A stretch of DNA of 64,000 bases from Chthonobacter rhizosphaerae (GTDB lineage Bacteria > Pseudomonadota > Alphaproteobacteria > Rhizobiales > Pleomorphomonadaceae): positions 310,001-374,000 of the forward strand of contig NZ_JACDIS010000003.1 of assembly GCF_013839525.1 (NCBI RefSeq). The letters are read 5' to 3'. Shown here piece after piece: positions 34,834-43,777 of this stretch. Position numbers and translations under genes: made by a program. Numbering within the stretch: position 1 is the first letter of the stretch; the number at the start of each line of letters is the position of its first letter. The notes under the pieces were generated by a model. That model had not been told where the DNA came from, did no database searches, and saw only the letters and a program-made list of their open reading frames with translations.

Positions 34834-35862
34834 TCAGGGAAGCATCCGCTCTTCCTTCGGCGGCAGATAGCTGGCGTCGAACACGTCCTCCGCCTTCACG
34901 GCCGTCTTGAACTCGTAGGCGTAGCCGAGCTGCTCGATCGACTTGGCGAAGCGCGCCATGTCGACCCCGCCGAAGCCCTCGGCCATGACGGCGTCGGTCT
35001 TGATGTTGTCCGCGATGGCGAGCTTCAGGCGGGCGAGTTCCACCTCCTTCTTGGCCACGTCGTTGCGGGCGAGCACCGTCTCGACGGCCGTCTCCGGGTC
35101 CTTCACCGTGTCGATCACGCCCTTGATGGTGGCGCGCACGAAGCCCTTCACGAGCTCCGGGTTGGCCTTGGCGAACTCCGGGTTCACCAGCACGGCGTTG
35201 CCGTAGAGGTCGAGCCCGTTCTTGGACATGAGGATGACCGAGATGTCGTCCTCCGGCACCCCGGCGGCCTTCAGGTTGAGGACGACCGAGAAGGAGAAGC
35301 CGAACACCGCGTCCACGGCGCCCTGGGCCAGCATGGGCTCGCGCACCGGGAAGCCGATGCTCTCGATGGTGACGCTGGCCGGATCGATGCCGTTCACCTT
35401 GGTGAAGGCCGGCCACTGGGCGAACGCGCCGTCCGGCGGGGGAGCGCCCAGCTTCTTGCCGGCGAGATCCTTCCAGGTGCTGACGCCCTGGCTCTTGCGG
35501 CCCACGATGGCGAAGGGCGGCACGTCATACATCATCATCACGGCCTTCACGTCAAGGCCGGGGTTCTGGTCGCGGAACTTCATCAGCGAGTTGATGTCGC
35601 CGAAGCCGAACTGGTAGGCGCCGGTCGCGACGCGGGGCAGCGCCTCGGTGGACCCGGCGCCCGTGTCGATGGTCACGTCCAGGCCCTCGGCCGCGTAGTA
35701 GCCGTTCTTGAGCGCCACCAGGAAGGGAGCGGACGGCCCCTCGAACTTCCAGTCGAGGGTGAATTTCACCGGCGTGCCGGCCGCCGCCGCCGGCCAGCTC
35801 ACAAGCACGGCCATCGCCGCGCCCGCCAGGCCGGCCCACATCCGCTTCACGACGCCCATCAT
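34834..35862 (-). CDS. ABC transporter substrate-binding protein (NMT1/THI5-like)
   Basis: About 342 residues from the ATG at 35862, preferred because GGGAGAG lies about 8 bp upstream. A signal peptide (M-M-G-V-V-K-R-M-W-A-G-L-A-G-A-A-M-A-V-L, cleavage near A-A-A-A-G) is followed by an NMT1-type periplasmic domain with F-T-L-D-W-K-F-E-G-P-S-A-P-F and G-Y-Y-A-A-E-G-L-D-V. The F-x-L-D-W motif fits binders of pyrimidine precursors, sulfonates or nitrate-like ligands. The ligand is not certain. First gene of the transporter operon. Confidence 0.92.
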   Translation of the reverse strand: MMGVVKRMWAGLAGAAMAVLVSWPAAAAGTPVKFTLDWKFEGPSAPFLVALKNGYYAAEGLDVTIDTGAGSTEALPRVATGAYQFGFGDINSLMKFRDQNPGLDVKAVMMMYDVPPFAIVGRKSQGVSTWKDLAGKKLGAPPPDGAFAQWPAFTKVNGIDPASVTIESIGFPVREPMLAQGAVDAVFGFSFSVVLNLKAAGVPEDDISVILMSKNGLDLYGNAVLVNPEFAKANPELVKGFVRATIKGVIDTVKDPETAVETVLARNDVAKKEVELARLKLAIADNIKTDAVMAEGFGGVDMARFAKSIEQLGYAYEFKTAVKAEDVFDASYLPPKEERMLP

Positions 35863-36003
35863 CTGGTTTCTCTCCCGCATTCGTTCGTGCGGGGCGAAAC
35901 TTACAAGTCTCGTGCCAGATGGGCCGGCGCGGAGGTTCGGCGGCGGCGGGGCGCGCATCGCGCGCCGCCCAACACCGATTGCCTGCGGTTCAGGCAACCT
36001 GCC

Positions 36004-36393
36004 TCAAACGACGACAGGTTCGACCGTCACGACCCGGAAGGTGTGCAACTCTCCATCCTCGTCTCGCACGGAGACATAATCCCCGATGGCGAAGCGATGG
36101 TCGCCCAATCGGTAGCCGGCCTCGTCGTCCTCGTCGCCGTCCACATCGTAGTGGAAGGCCCAGCTGCCGCCCGGACGGCGCACCAGATGGCCGATGTCCT
36201 GGTCGTCGGCGCCCCAGAAGCGGTGCACCCGGCAGCGCTCCCGCGCGGATTTCCAGGCGGCGGCGTCGAGCTTGCCGTCGGCGTCGAGCGGCGCCACGAA
36301 CTCGTAGCCGTGAGCCGAGCTGCCGTCCGGGAAGCCCTTCTGTCGGGCAAGTTCCATGCGGATGCGGGTGAGGTGGCGGTGCGGGGCATTCAT
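36004..36393 (-). CDS. Conserved hypothetical cytoplasmic protein
   Basis: 129 residues. M-N-A-P-H-R-H-L-T-R-I-R-M-E-L-A-R start, an H-G-Y-E-F-V-A-P-L-D block near residue 28, R-C-R-V-H-R-F-W at about 53, then H-Y-D-V-D-G-D-E-D-D-E-A-G-Y-R and a closing beta-rich half (H-R-F-A-I-G-D-Y-V-S-V-R-D-E-D-G). Acidic, no signal peptide, no membrane segment. GGAGGACAGG upstream supports the start at 36393. I recognise it as a conserved alphaproteobacterial protein type without known function. Confidence 0.75.
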   Translation of the reverse strand: MNAPHRHLTRIRMELARQKGFPDGSSAHGYEFVAPLDADGKLDAAAWKSARERCRVHRFWGADDQDIGHLVRRPGGSWAFHYDVDGDEDDEAGYRLGDHRFAIGDYVSVRDEDGELHTFRVVTVEPVVV

Positions 36394-36541
36394 CGGGCCT
36401 GTCCTCCAGGATACGGCGCCTCGGCGCTCTTCTGCTCACCCCGTCCATAGGATACGCATGCGGCGATCGCCTTGATTTCAGTCAAGGGCCGCCGAATCAC
36501 CTACCCTCGGGTCTTTGATGCGCAGACTGAGGACCGGTCCC

Positions 36542-37411
36542 ATGCGCCTCCCCCTTGCAGCCCTTCTCCTTGCGGTTCCCCTCGCCGGCGGCCCGGCGTC
36601 CGCGCAGCCGCGGATCGAACTCGGCGAAGGCACGCCGTCCGGCCGGTTCCAGGTGGGGGCGGCCGAGGTCCGCATCGCCATGGAGTCCCGGCTGGTGGAC
36701 GGGGTGCGCGAGTCCGTGCCCGTCCTCGCCATCACCGAGGGCGACGACAGGCTCGACATCGTGGGCCGGCCGTCCGGCTTCGGCATTCCCCAGGGCACGG
36801 CCGAGGCGGTGGACATGGACGCCTCGGCGCCCGGCCCGGAGGTGGTGTTCACCAGCTACACCGGCGGCGCCCACTGCTGCACGGCCGTGGAGGTGGCCCG
36901 CCGGGACCCGGAGGACGGCTGGAAGGCGGTCAGCCTCGGCCAGTGGGACGGCGGCGGCCCGGACCTGGTGGCGGACGCCGATGGCGACGGCTTCGGCGAA
37001 CTGATGTCCGTGGACAATGCCTTCCTCTACGCCTTCGACTGCTATGCCTGCAGCGAGGCGCCCCTGAAGATCGTGGCGCTGCGGGACGGCCGCCCGGTCG
37101 ACGTCACCGGCGAGCCGCGCTTCCTGCCGCTTCACCGCGAGTGGCTGGCCGACATGGAGGCGCGTCTCGCGGAGGCCGGCGGCGATCGCTCGCCCGGCTT
37201 CTGGGCCGGCTGGATCGCCACCAAGATCCGGCTCGGGGAAGGCGCCGAGGCCTGGGCCGCCTTCCGACAGGACTATGATCCCGCCGCCGACGAGGGCGTG
37301 GAGGTCTGCGCCGTGGAGGCGGAGGTCTGCCCAGACGCCGAGATCCGCACCCTGCCCTTCCCGGACGCGCTCAGGGACTTCCTGCACAAGGCCGGCTATC
37401 CGGACGCCTGA
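36542..37411 (+). CDS. Secreted hypothetical protein with FG-GAP-like motif
   Basis: 289 residues from the ATG at 36542 (GAGGACC upstream). An ATG at 36518 would add eight residues but has no ribosome site. Signal peptide M-R-L-P-L-A-A-L-L-L-A-V-P-L-A-G-G-P-A-S-A. The mature part has T-G-G-A-H-C-C-T-A-V (about residue 107), a calcium-binding-like loop D-A-D-G-D-G-F-G-E-L as in FG-GAP/VCBS repeats, and D-C-Y-A-C, giving several cysteines likely in disulfides. The C-terminal third is helical. Periplasmic, function unknown. Confidence 0.78.
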   Translation: MRLPLAALLLAVPLAGGPASAQPRIELGEGTPSGRFQVGAAEVRIAMESRLVDGVRESVPVLAITEGDDRLDIVGRPSGFGIPQGTAEAVDMDASAPGPEVVFTSYTGGAHCCTAVEVARRDPEDGWKAVSLGQWDGGGPDLVADADGDGFGELMSVDNAFLYAFDCYACSEAPLKIVALRDGRPVDVTGEPRFLPLHREWLADMEARLAEAGGDRSPGFWAGWIATKIRLGEGAEAWAAFRQDYDPAADEGVEVCAVEAEVCPDAEIRTLPFPDALRDFLHKAGYPDA

Positions 37412-37417
37412 GCGCGA

Positions 37418-37954
37418 TCAGATCCGCTTGTAGAGGATAGTGGTCGGGTCGAGCCTGTCCGTGATCGTGTCGCGGCAGAAATCCGGGATCCGGCCGGCGA
37501 TCTCGTAACCGAGGCCGAGATAGAGCGGCTCCGCCCCGTCGCCCGTGCGGGTGTCGAGGGTGAGGAGCGTGCGGCCGAGCCCCTTGGCCCGCCGCTCGAT
37601 CTCCGCCATCAGCCGGGTCGCGATGCCCCCGCGGCGGGCGTCCGGGTGGACCAGGAGTTTGCGCACCTCGGCCCGGTGGCGCTGGTTCGGCTTGGTGGCG
37701 TGGTCGAGCTGCACCGTCCCGACGGTCCGGCCGTCCCGTTCGGCCACGAGCAGAACCAGCCCGCCGGCGCGGAGCTCCGCCAGGATGCCGTCGCGCCAGA
37801 AGGCTTCCCCGTCCGCCGCCGTGAACGGCAGGATGAAGCCGACGCTGGCGCCGTCGTGGACGCAGGCGGTCAGGATCGCGCCTAGGTCGGCGATCCGGGC
37901 CGGAAGGTCGTCCGCCGTCAGCTCGCGGACGATGATGTTGTTGTCCCCCGTCAT
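37418..37954 (-). CDS. GNAT-family N-acetyltransferase
   Basis: 178 residues. The acetyl-CoA binding segment V-R-K-L-L-V-H-P-D-A-R-R-G-G-I-A-T-R-L-M (about residues 95-115) is the GNAT motif A, followed by L-Y-L-G-L-G-Y (motif B) near residue 145. Substrate unknown. It lies 6 bp after the XRE-cupin regulator gene on the same strand, so the two form an operon. Convergent with the secreted protein gene. Confidence 0.9.
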   Translation of the reverse strand: MTGDNNIIVRELTADDLPARIADLGAILTACVHDGASVGFILPFTAADGEAFWRDGILAELRAGGLVLLVAERDGRTVGTVQLDHATKPNQRHRAEVRKLLVHPDARRGGIATRLMAEIERRAKGLGRTLLTLDTRTGDGAEPLYLGLGYEIAGRIPDFCRDTITDRLDPTTILYKRI

Positions 37955-37960
37955 GACGCC

Positions 37961-38548
37961 TCACACGATGAAAAGATGGTAGCGGGCCCCGTCATCCGGG
38001 GGCGTTTCGAACCGGCTGGGGCCGGCGAGCTGGTAGCGCAGGCAGTCGCCCGGGCCGAGGTCGTAGGCGGCCCCGGCCACGGTGACCTGGAGCCGACCCT
38101 CCACGACGAGCAGGTGATGCTCCAGCCCTGGCCGGGGCGGCTGGTCGTAGTCGATGCGGGCGCCGGGGCCGAGAGCGCAGTCCAGCACCTCGCCGGCGAG
38201 AGTGGCGGCCGGCGGCGACACGGAGCGGCGCGTGAAGCCGACGCTCGGGTCGGTCCAGACGGTCTGCCGGTCGCGTGGCACCAGGGGGTCGAAGTCGTCC
38301 TCCACCATGCGGATCAGCCGCGACATGGGCAGGCCGTAGGCGGCGCAGAGCTTGCCGAGGGCACTCGCCGTGGGGCTCACCTCCGCATTCTCCAGCCGCG
38401 ACAGGGTGGCCCGGCTGACGCCGCTGCGGCGCGCCAGGTCGTCCAGGGTCCAGCCGCGCTCGAACCGCAGCGCCTTCAGCCGCTCGGCGATCCGGCGGTC
38501 CAGATCGGCGCCGGGAGGTTCGGACGGGATGTCGAATGCGTTTCTCAC
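37961..38548 (-). CDS. XRE-family regulator with cupin domain
   Basis: About 195 residues from a GTG at 38548 (V-R-N-A-F-D-I-P-S-E). The frame is open to 38635, but the added residues look unconserved, and no start has a strong ribosome site. The HTH_3 domain is at about residues 20-75 (L-D-D-L-A-R-R-S-G-V-S-R-A-T-L-S-R-L-E), and a C-terminal cupin barrel (about 110-195) ends G-D-C-L-R-Y. This HTH-cupin class regulates adjacent metabolic or export genes. The partner here is the GNAT acetyltransferase. Confidence 0.87.
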   Translation of the reverse strand: MRNAFDIPSEPPGADLDRRIAERLKALRFERGWTLDDLARRSGVSRATLSRLENAEVSPTASALGKLCAAYGLPMSRLIRMVEDDFDPLVPRDRQTVWTDPSVGFTRRSVSPPAATLAGEVLDCALGPGARIDYDQPPRPGLEHHLLVVEGRLQVTVAGAAYDLGPGDCLRYQLAGPSRFETPPDDGARYHLFIV

Positions 38549-38684
38549 ATACGAGAGGTTATTTCGAATTAGAGACGTCGTCCAGTGCGGGACCGGACGG
38601 TCTGGAAGGATTCGATAGGACGTGCGCCGGATCACGCCAGAGGAGGCGCATCAACCCTGCCCGATTAACTGCAATTTCTTTCAT

Positions 38685-38690
38685 TATACT
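38685..38690 (+). promoter_or_regulatory. Possible -10 element before transaldolase
   Basis: TATACT within an unusually AT-rich stretch (about 38660-38708) of the 286 bp gap between the divergent XRE gene and transaldolase. No good -35 at the right distance (TTAACT is only 14 bp away), so this is a weak proposal. It would leave a leader of roughly 140 bases. Confidence 0.3.
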
Positions 38691-38834
38691 GTTTTCTTGC
38701 ATTTTGAAGGCCGCTGCCCTACCTCAGGACCGGGCCGGCCTGTCGCTGCGCCTGTCCGGCCGCGATTACGGGCCGGTTTCCTTGTCCCGAGGCCGCCCCC
38801 GGCGGCCGGCGATCTGGCGTTGAGGTGTCAGCCG

Positions 38835-39800
38835 ATGAATGCCGCGAGCAAGCTCGACCAGTTGAAGTCGATCACCACCGTCGTCGCCGATACCGGCGAC
38901 ATCGAAGCGATCCGCAAGTTCCAGCCGGTGGACTGCACCACCAACCCGACGCTGGTGCTGAAGGCGGTGGCCCTGCCCGCCTACGAGGGCGTGGTGGCGG
39001 ACGCCGTCCGCTGGGGTGGTTCGCTCTCCGGCAACCGGGACGGCGCCGTGAAGGCCGTGGCGGACCGGCTGGCGGTGGCCGTCGGCACCGAACTCGCCCG
39101 TCTCGTGCCGGGCCGGGTCTCCACCGAGGTGGACGCCGACCTGTCGTTCGACACTGCCGCCACCGTGGAGACGGCGCGCTCCATCATCGCGGCCTACAAG
39201 GCGAACGGCATCGACCGCGAGAAGATCCTGATCAAGATTGCCGGCACCTGGGAGGGCATCCGCGCGGCGGAAATCCTCCAGCGCGAGGGCATCGACACCA
39301 ACATCACGCTGATCTTCGACAAGGCCCAGGCGATCGCCTGCGCGGACGCCAAGGCCTTCCTGATCTCGCCCTTCGTCGGCCGGATCCTGGACTGGCACGT
39401 GAAGACCGAGGGCCGCACCTTCGAGCCGGAGGAGGATCCGGGCGTCCTCTCGGTCCGCGAGATCTACCGCTACTACAAGAGCCACGGCATCGGGACCGTC
39501 GTGATGGCCGCCTCGTTCCGCTCCGTCGGCGAGGTGGAGGCGCTCGCGGGCTGCGACCGGCTGACGGTCTCGCCGGCGATCCTCGACCAGCTGGCCGCCG
39601 ACACCGGTCCGCTCGCCCGCAAGCTCGACCCGGCCCATATCGGCGAAGCGCCGGCCCGCGTGGACCTGGACGAGAAGGCCTTCCGCTGGGCCATGAACCA
39701 GAACCCCATGGCGACCGAGAAGCTCGCCGAGGGCATCCGGCTGTTCGCCAAGGACCTGGAGGCGCTGCGCGCGCTCGTGGCCGGCCGCCTCGCCGGCTGA
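38835..39800 (+). CDS. tal: Transaldolase
   Basis: 321 residues, TalB-type length, from the ATG at 38835 with GAGG about 9 bp upstream. The Schiff-base lysine lies in [11 protein letters not shown] at about residue 132, [11 protein letters not shown] near 35 and [11 protein letters not shown] near 180 are family blocks. It transfers a dihydroxyacetone unit between sugar phosphates in the non-oxidative pentose phosphate pathway. The SorC-type regulator gene follows 119 bp downstream. Confidence 0.95.
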   Translation: MNAASKLDQLKSITTVVADTGDIEAIRKFQPVDCTTNPTLVLKAVALPAYEGVVADAVRWGGSLSGNRDGAVKAVADRLAVAVGTELARLVPGRVSTEVDADLSFDTAATVETARSIIAAYKANGIDREKILIKIAGTWEGIRAAEILQREGIDTNITLIFDKAQAIACADAKAFLISPFVGRILDWHVKTEGRTFEPEEDPGVLSVREIYRYYKSHGIGTVVMAASFRSVGEVEALAGCDRLTVSPAILDQLAADTGPLARKLDPAHIGEAPARVDLDEKAFRWAMNQNPMATEKLAEGIRLFAKDLEALRALVAGRLAG

Positions 39801-39818
39801 CCGAAAGGACGACGAACA

Positions 39819-39846
39819 GGAGGGCGCCGCCCGGCGCGCGCCCTCC
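39819..39846. terminator. GC-rich hairpin after transaldolase
   Basis: Perfect 9 bp stem GGAGGGCGC (39819-39827) / GCGCCCTCC (39838-39846) 18 bp past the tal stop, without a T-run. It may weaken read-through into the regulator gene or protect the tal mRNA end. Confidence 0.35.
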
Positions 39847-39919
39847 CCCACCGTCCCGCGGACGCGTCCAGGGCCGCGCCCGTGAACGCCCGCGAGTCAC
39901 ACCCGCCAAGGTCCGGACC

Positions 39920-40867
39920 ATGCCGCGTCCCCGCCGCAGTGAAGACCTGATCGTCAGCGTCGCCCGGATGCGCTACGAGCAGCGCCTGCCGCAGACGGAG
40001 ATCGCCCGCCAGCTCGATCTGTCCGAGGCGACGGTCAGCCGCTGCCTGAAGGCGGCCCTCGATCTCGGCTACGTGGAGATCCAGGTCGCCCCGAAGGCCT
40101 TCCGGGATGCCGAGGCCGAGCAGCGCCTGAAGAAGGCGTTCGGCCTCGCCCACGCGGTGGTGGTCGAAGATCGGCCCGGCCACGGCGCGGGCCTCGACGT
40201 GCTCGCCAAGGCCACCGCCCGTCTGTTGGAGGATCTTCTCGACACCGGCGACGTGCTCGGCGTTTCCGACGGCATCACCGTGGCGGCCATCGCCCAGGCC
40301 ATGCGCCGGCCCGCCGCCCGCGACCTGGACGTGGTCTCCCTCGTGGGCGGCGTCGGCGCCCCGGAGGAGCCGAGCCATTCCAGCGAGGTGTGCCGGCGCG
40401 CCGCCGCCGGGCTCGGCGCCCGCGGCTGGCAGCTGCCCGTGCCGGCCATCGTGGACGACGTCGCCATCGCGACCGTCCTCCACGACACGGCAGCCGTGCG
40501 GGCGGTGTTCGACTTGATGCGCCGGGTGCGGGTGGCGCTCGTCGGCGTCGGCACCGTGTCGCGCGACGCCACCATCTTCCGCCACGGGCTGGTGGACGAA
40601 TCCCTCGCCGAGACGATCCGGGCGAACGGGGCGGCGGGCACCATCTGCGCCCGCTTCTTCGGTCCCGGCGGGCAGCCGGTCGGCACCGGGTTCGACGACC
40701 GCACCCTGTCGATCTCGCTGACCGACCTCGCCCGGGTGGAGATCCGCCTCGGCGCGGCCCGCTCGCCCGGCAAGGCGCCCGCGATCCGCGCCGCCATCGA
40801 GGGCGGGCTTCTCAACGCGATCGCCACCGACGGCCCGACGGCCGAGGCGCTGCTCTCACTGGCCTGA
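39920..40867 (+). CDS. SorC/DeoR-like sugar-responsive regulator
   Basis: 315 residues from the ATG at 39920 (M-P-R-P-R-R-S-E-D-L-I-V). N-terminal HTH at about 10-60 (L-P-Q-T-E-I-A-R-Q-L-D-L-S-E-A-T-V-S-R), then a sugar-binding domain of the SorC family with L-G-V-S-D-G-I-T-V, V-S-L-V-G-G-V-G and V-G-V-G-T-V-S-R-D-A. These proteins bind phosphorylated sugars. Its position after transaldolase suggests control of pentose phosphate or polyol metabolism, which is inference. Confidence 0.9.
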   Translation: MPRPRRSEDLIVSVARMRYEQRLPQTEIARQLDLSEATVSRCLKAALDLGYVEIQVAPKAFRDAEAEQRLKKAFGLAHAVVVEDRPGHGAGLDVLAKATARLLEDLLDTGDVLGVSDGITVAAIAQAMRRPAARDLDVVSLVGGVGAPEEPSHSSEVCRRAAAGLGARGWQLPVPAIVDDVAIATVLHDTAAVRAVFDLMRRVRVALVGVGTVSRDATIFRHGLVDESLAETIRANGAAGTICARFFGPGGQPVGTGFDDRTLSISLTDLARVEIRLGAARSPGKAPAIRAAIEGGLLNAIATDGPTAEALLSLA

Positions 40868-40891
40868 GGGCCTCGGCGATCCGAGGCGGCG

Positions 40892-41434
40892 TCAGCCGCC
40901 GTGGCCCTGGTGCGCGCCGTGGTCCTCCGAGGGAGCCTTCGCGCCGATCGGGGCGACTGGCCACTCCACCGTCACCCGCCCGGCCTTCTCGAACACCAGC
41001 GTGGCCGTCACGGTCTTGCCCGCCACGAGCGGTTCCTTGAGGCCGACGAACATCACGTGGTAGCCGCCGGGCTCCAGGCGGACCTCTCCGCCGGCCGGGA
41101 TCTCCAGGCCCTCGGCGAGCGGCCGCATCTTCATCACGCCCGCGTCCATGGCCATCTGGTGGATCTCGAACCGCTCAGAGAACGGCGCCTCGCCGCCGAC
41201 CAGCCGGTCGGCTTCGCCGCCCGTGTTGCGGATCGTCAGGAAGCCGCCGCCGACGGACGCGCCGGCGGGCGTCGCCCGGGCCCAGGGCGTGTCGATCACG
41301 AGCGAACCGGCCCTCGTCTCGCCGGCGAGGACGGCATGGGCGAGCGCCACCACGAGCGCGAAGGCGAGGAGGAGCAGGCCGAGGCGTTCTTCCACGCCGG
41401 AGGGTTTCAGAAGACGGGACAGACGGGGGGACAT
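40892..41434 (-). CDS. Periplasmic copper chaperone, PCu(A)C family
   Basis: 180 residues from the ATG at 41434. A hydrophobic export segment (L-G-L-L-L-L-A-F-A-L-V-V-A-L-A-H-A) spans about residues 19-36. The copper motif is present: E-I-H-Q-M-A-M-D-A-G-V-M-K-M-R-P followed by G-G-Y-H-V-M-F, that is the H-M-x10-M-x21-H-x-M arrangement with slight spacing variation. A His-rich tail (E-D-H-G-A-H-Q-G-H-G-G) may add metal sites. It delivers Cu(I), for example to cytochrome oxidase. The next gene on the strand (41548-41904) is a DUF2946-like protein. Confidence 0.92.
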   Translation of the reverse strand: MSPRLSRLLKPSGVEERLGLLLLAFALVVALAHAVLAGETRAGSLVIDTPWARATPAGASVGGGFLTIRNTGGEADRLVGGEAPFSERFEIHQMAMDAGVMKMRPLAEGLEIPAGGEVRLEPGGYHVMFVGLKEPLVAGKTVTATLVFEKAGRVTVEWPVAPIGAKAPSEDHGAHQGHGG

Positions 41435-41547
41435 GCAATCGATCCTGAACGGTAGAAACAAGAGGCCGACGGGTCGGATCATCACGCCAACGCGACGATC
41501 GGCCGGAGGAAGGCGGTCGCCCCAGGGGCGACCCTCTGAGTGTGGGA

Positions 41548-41904
41548 TCAGGCGCCGAGCGGCGGAGCGCGCGGCAGTCCCGGCGCCCGGACCGGCGCGA
41601 CGAGCGCCGCGCGCGTGGCGACGGCCGGTCGGGCCGTCCGGTCAGACAGCCAGCCAGGGCCCGTCAGCAACGGCACCGGCGGCAGGTCGGCGCAAGCCAT
41701 CGCGCAGGCGACCGCGCAGGCGGCGTCGTGCCGCGGCCCGTCGCCCGGTTCCGCCGGGCCGCCCATGGAGCAGACCACAAGGCCGAGACCGCCCGGCGCC
41801 ACCGGCGCGGCGAGCGCCGGCGCCAGCATCTGGACGAGGATCGCGTAGGCGAGCAGCACGACGAGCGGCCTTGCCGTCGCCTGTCTCCCCATCCGGTTGC
41901 CCAT
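41548..41904 (-). CDS. DUF2946-like small exported protein
   Basis: About 118 residues from the ATG at 41904 (M-G-N-R-M-G-R-Q). One hydrophobic export/anchor segment (P-L-V-V-L-L-A-Y-A-I-L-V-Q-M-L-A-P-A-L-A). The rest holds V-V-C-S-M-G-G and a cysteine cluster A-A-C-A-V-A-C-A-M-A-C, a pattern seen in DUF2946 proteins that accompany copper-handling genes. Pro/Ala-rich tail. It precedes the PCu(A)C gene on the same strand with a 113 bp gap, so a shared role in copper handling is likely but unproven. Confidence 0.65.
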   Translation of the reverse strand: MGNRMGRQATARPLVVLLAYAILVQMLAPALAAPVAPGGLGLVVCSMGGPAEPGDGPRHDAACAVACAMACADLPPVPLLTGPGWLSDRTARPAVATRAALVAPVRAPGLPRAPPLGA

Positions 41905-42223
41905 CGCTGATGCCCTTCGTTCCGCTCGGTTGGTCGCACAGGCCGAACGCCGATGACCGGCTTGCGCCGATATCATCATAGCCGCGTGCTATCAACAGAG
42001 TGCGCCGGACGGCGCTCGGGAAACATGCGGTCCGCCGCCGCAGGCCGGATCGTCGCAGCCACTTTGGGGGTTCTGGCAATCTTCTCCGCCGGGCGCATCT
42101 GGGTTCGTGCGGATGCGACGATCCGTGCGCCGCTCGCACGCGCGCCGAACCGGAGGCGTCAGCCCGGCCGATCTGAAACCAGACGGCCCTCGCCCGGGCG
42201 ATCCTCGAGCGCGCCGCCGCGGT
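41905..42223. other. Gene-free gap
   Basis: 319 bp between the DUF2946-like start and the SpoVR stop. The first 100 bp presumably hold the copper-gene promoter (a less GC-rich patch at about 41968-42000, with TATCATCATAG). An open frame on the plus strand here has a hydrophobic start but runs into antisense SpoVR and is not credible. Confidence 0.5.
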
Positions 42224-43777
42224 TCAGGCGAAGATGCCGGGCCGGGCCTTGGCGTGGTGCTCCTTCAGCACGGCTTCCGTGTTGTAGTCCACCTCGCGCA
42301 GGACCACGTCGTAGCTCCAGAGATCCGCCAGATGCTGCAGCACGCGGGCGGTGTCCTCCGGCTGCAGCAGCATGTTGCGCAGCACCCGGTGATGGACGAC
42401 GAGCCGGCGCGTACCTTCCAGGTCCACGTCCACCACCTGGATGTCCGGCGACAGCCAGGCCGTGTCGTGCTGGCGGGCGAGCAGGCGCCGCAGTTTGCGG
42501 TAGCCACGGTCGTCGTGGATGGCGCTGACCGACAAGTGCGGCTCGTCGGGATCGTCCTCGATGTGGAACAGGCGCCACTTGCGGATCAGGGTCGGCGACA
42601 GGAACTGGGCGATGAAGCTCTCGTCGCGGTAGTTGCGCCAGATCTCCTTCAGGTTGCCCATCACGTCGCCGTTGCCGGCGAGGTCCGGGAACCAGGCCTT
42701 GTCCTCGTCGGTCGGGTCCGTGGCGATGCGCTCGATGTCGCTCATCATGTCGAAGCCGAGCGCGTAGGGGTTGATCCCGTTGTAGTAGGGATCCTCGAAC
42801 ACCGGCTGGCGCACCACGTTGGTGTGCGAGGTCAGGAACTCCAGGTAGCTGCCGTCGCTGATCTGCCCGCGCTCGTGCAGGATGTTCATGATGCGGTAGT
42901 GCGTATAGGTCGCGCACCCCTCGTTCATCACCTTGGTCTGCTGCTGCGGATAGAAATACTGGGCGATGTTGCGGACGATGCGCAGCACCTCGCGCTGCCA
43001 CGGGGCGAGCCGCGGCGCGGTCTTCTCCAGGAAGTAGAGCAGGTTCTCCTGCGGCAGTTCCAGAAGCGCGCGGCGCTTGTCGTCGCGCATCTGCCGCGCC
43101 TTGTTGCCGTCCGACTTGCCCGGCACCGTGCGCCAGAGGTCGTCGTACATGCGCTCCTGGTTCTCCTGGCGCTCCCGCTCCCGCTTCTCCTCGCTCTTGA
43201 GGTTCATGGGCTTCTTGCGCGGGTAGCGGTGCACGCCCTGGGGCATCAGCGCGTGGGCGGCGTCCAGCACCCGCTCCACCGCGGCCTGACCGTAGCGCTC
43301 CTCGCACGACATCACGTAGGACTTGGCGAAGGTCAGATAGTCCAGGATCCCGTCCGGGTCGGTCCACTGGTTGAAGAGATAGTTGTTCTTGAAGAAGTGA
43401 TTGTGCCCGAACGCCGCGTGCGCGATCACCAGCGTCTGCATCGTGGCGGTGTTCTCCTCCATGATGTAGCTGATGCACGGGTTGGAGTTGATGACGATCT
43501 CGTAGGCGAGACCCATCAGGCCCTTGCGGTAGACCGCCTCGTGCTGGGCGAAGTGCTTGCCGAAGCTCCAGTGCTTGTAGAACAGCGGCATGCCGGTGGA
43601 CGCGTAGGCGTCCAGCATCTGCTCGGCCGTGATGATCTCGATCTGATTCGGGAAGGTGTCGAGCCCGAGGTCCTTGTCGGCGATCTCCGCGATGGCGTCG
43701 TGGACCCGCTGGATGGTGGAGAAGTCCCAGTCGTTGCCCTCGAACAGGAGCCGCCCGGTCTTGATCTGCACCGTCAT
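42224..43777 (-). CDS. SpoVR family protein (YcgB-like)
   Basis: 517 residues from the ATG at 43777, which overlaps the yeaH stop as ATGA. The family blocks are clear: F-P-N-Q-I-E-I-I-T-A-E-Q-M, Y-K-H-W-S-F-G-K-H-F, Y-E-I-V-I-N-S-N-P-C-I-S-Y, H-A-A-F-G-H-N-H-F-F-K-N-N, M-N-E-G-C-A-T-Y-T-H-Y and N-P-Y-A-L-G-F-D-M. Cytoplasmic, function unknown. In E. coli the homologue YcgB is co-regulated with the YeaG kinase and YeaH under starvation. Third gene of the prkA-yeaH-spoVR operon. Confidence 0.95.
   Translation of the reverse strand: MTVQIKTGRLLFEGNDWDFSTIQRVHDAIAEIADKDLGLDTFPNQIEIITAEQMLDAYASTGMPLFYKHWSFGKHFAQHEAVYRKGLMGLAYEIVINSNPCISYIMEENTATMQTLVIAHAAFGHNHFFKNNYLFNQWTDPDGILDYLTFAKSYVMSCEERYGQAAVERVLDAAHALMPQGVHRYPRKKPMNLKSEEKRERERQENQERMYDDLWRTVPGKSDGNKARQMRDDKRRALLELPQENLLYFLEKTAPRLAPWQREVLRIVRNIAQYFYPQQQTKVMNEGCATYTHYRIMNILHERGQISDGSYLEFLTSHTNVVRQPVFEDPYYNGINPYALGFDMMSDIERIATDPTDEDKAWFPDLAGNGDVMGNLKEIWRNYRDESFIAQFLSPTLIRKWRLFHIEDDPDEPHLSVSAIHDDRGYRKLRRLLARQHDTAWLSPDIQVVDVDLEGTRRLVVHHRVLRNMLLQPEDTARVLQHLADLWSYDVVLREVDYNTEAVLKEHHAKARPGIFA

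Noticed and set aside
42024-42528. Plus-strand frame starting MRSAAAGRIVAATLG
   Set aside because: It begins like a signal peptide but becomes Arg/Pro-rich and antisense to SpoVR, with no ribosome site.
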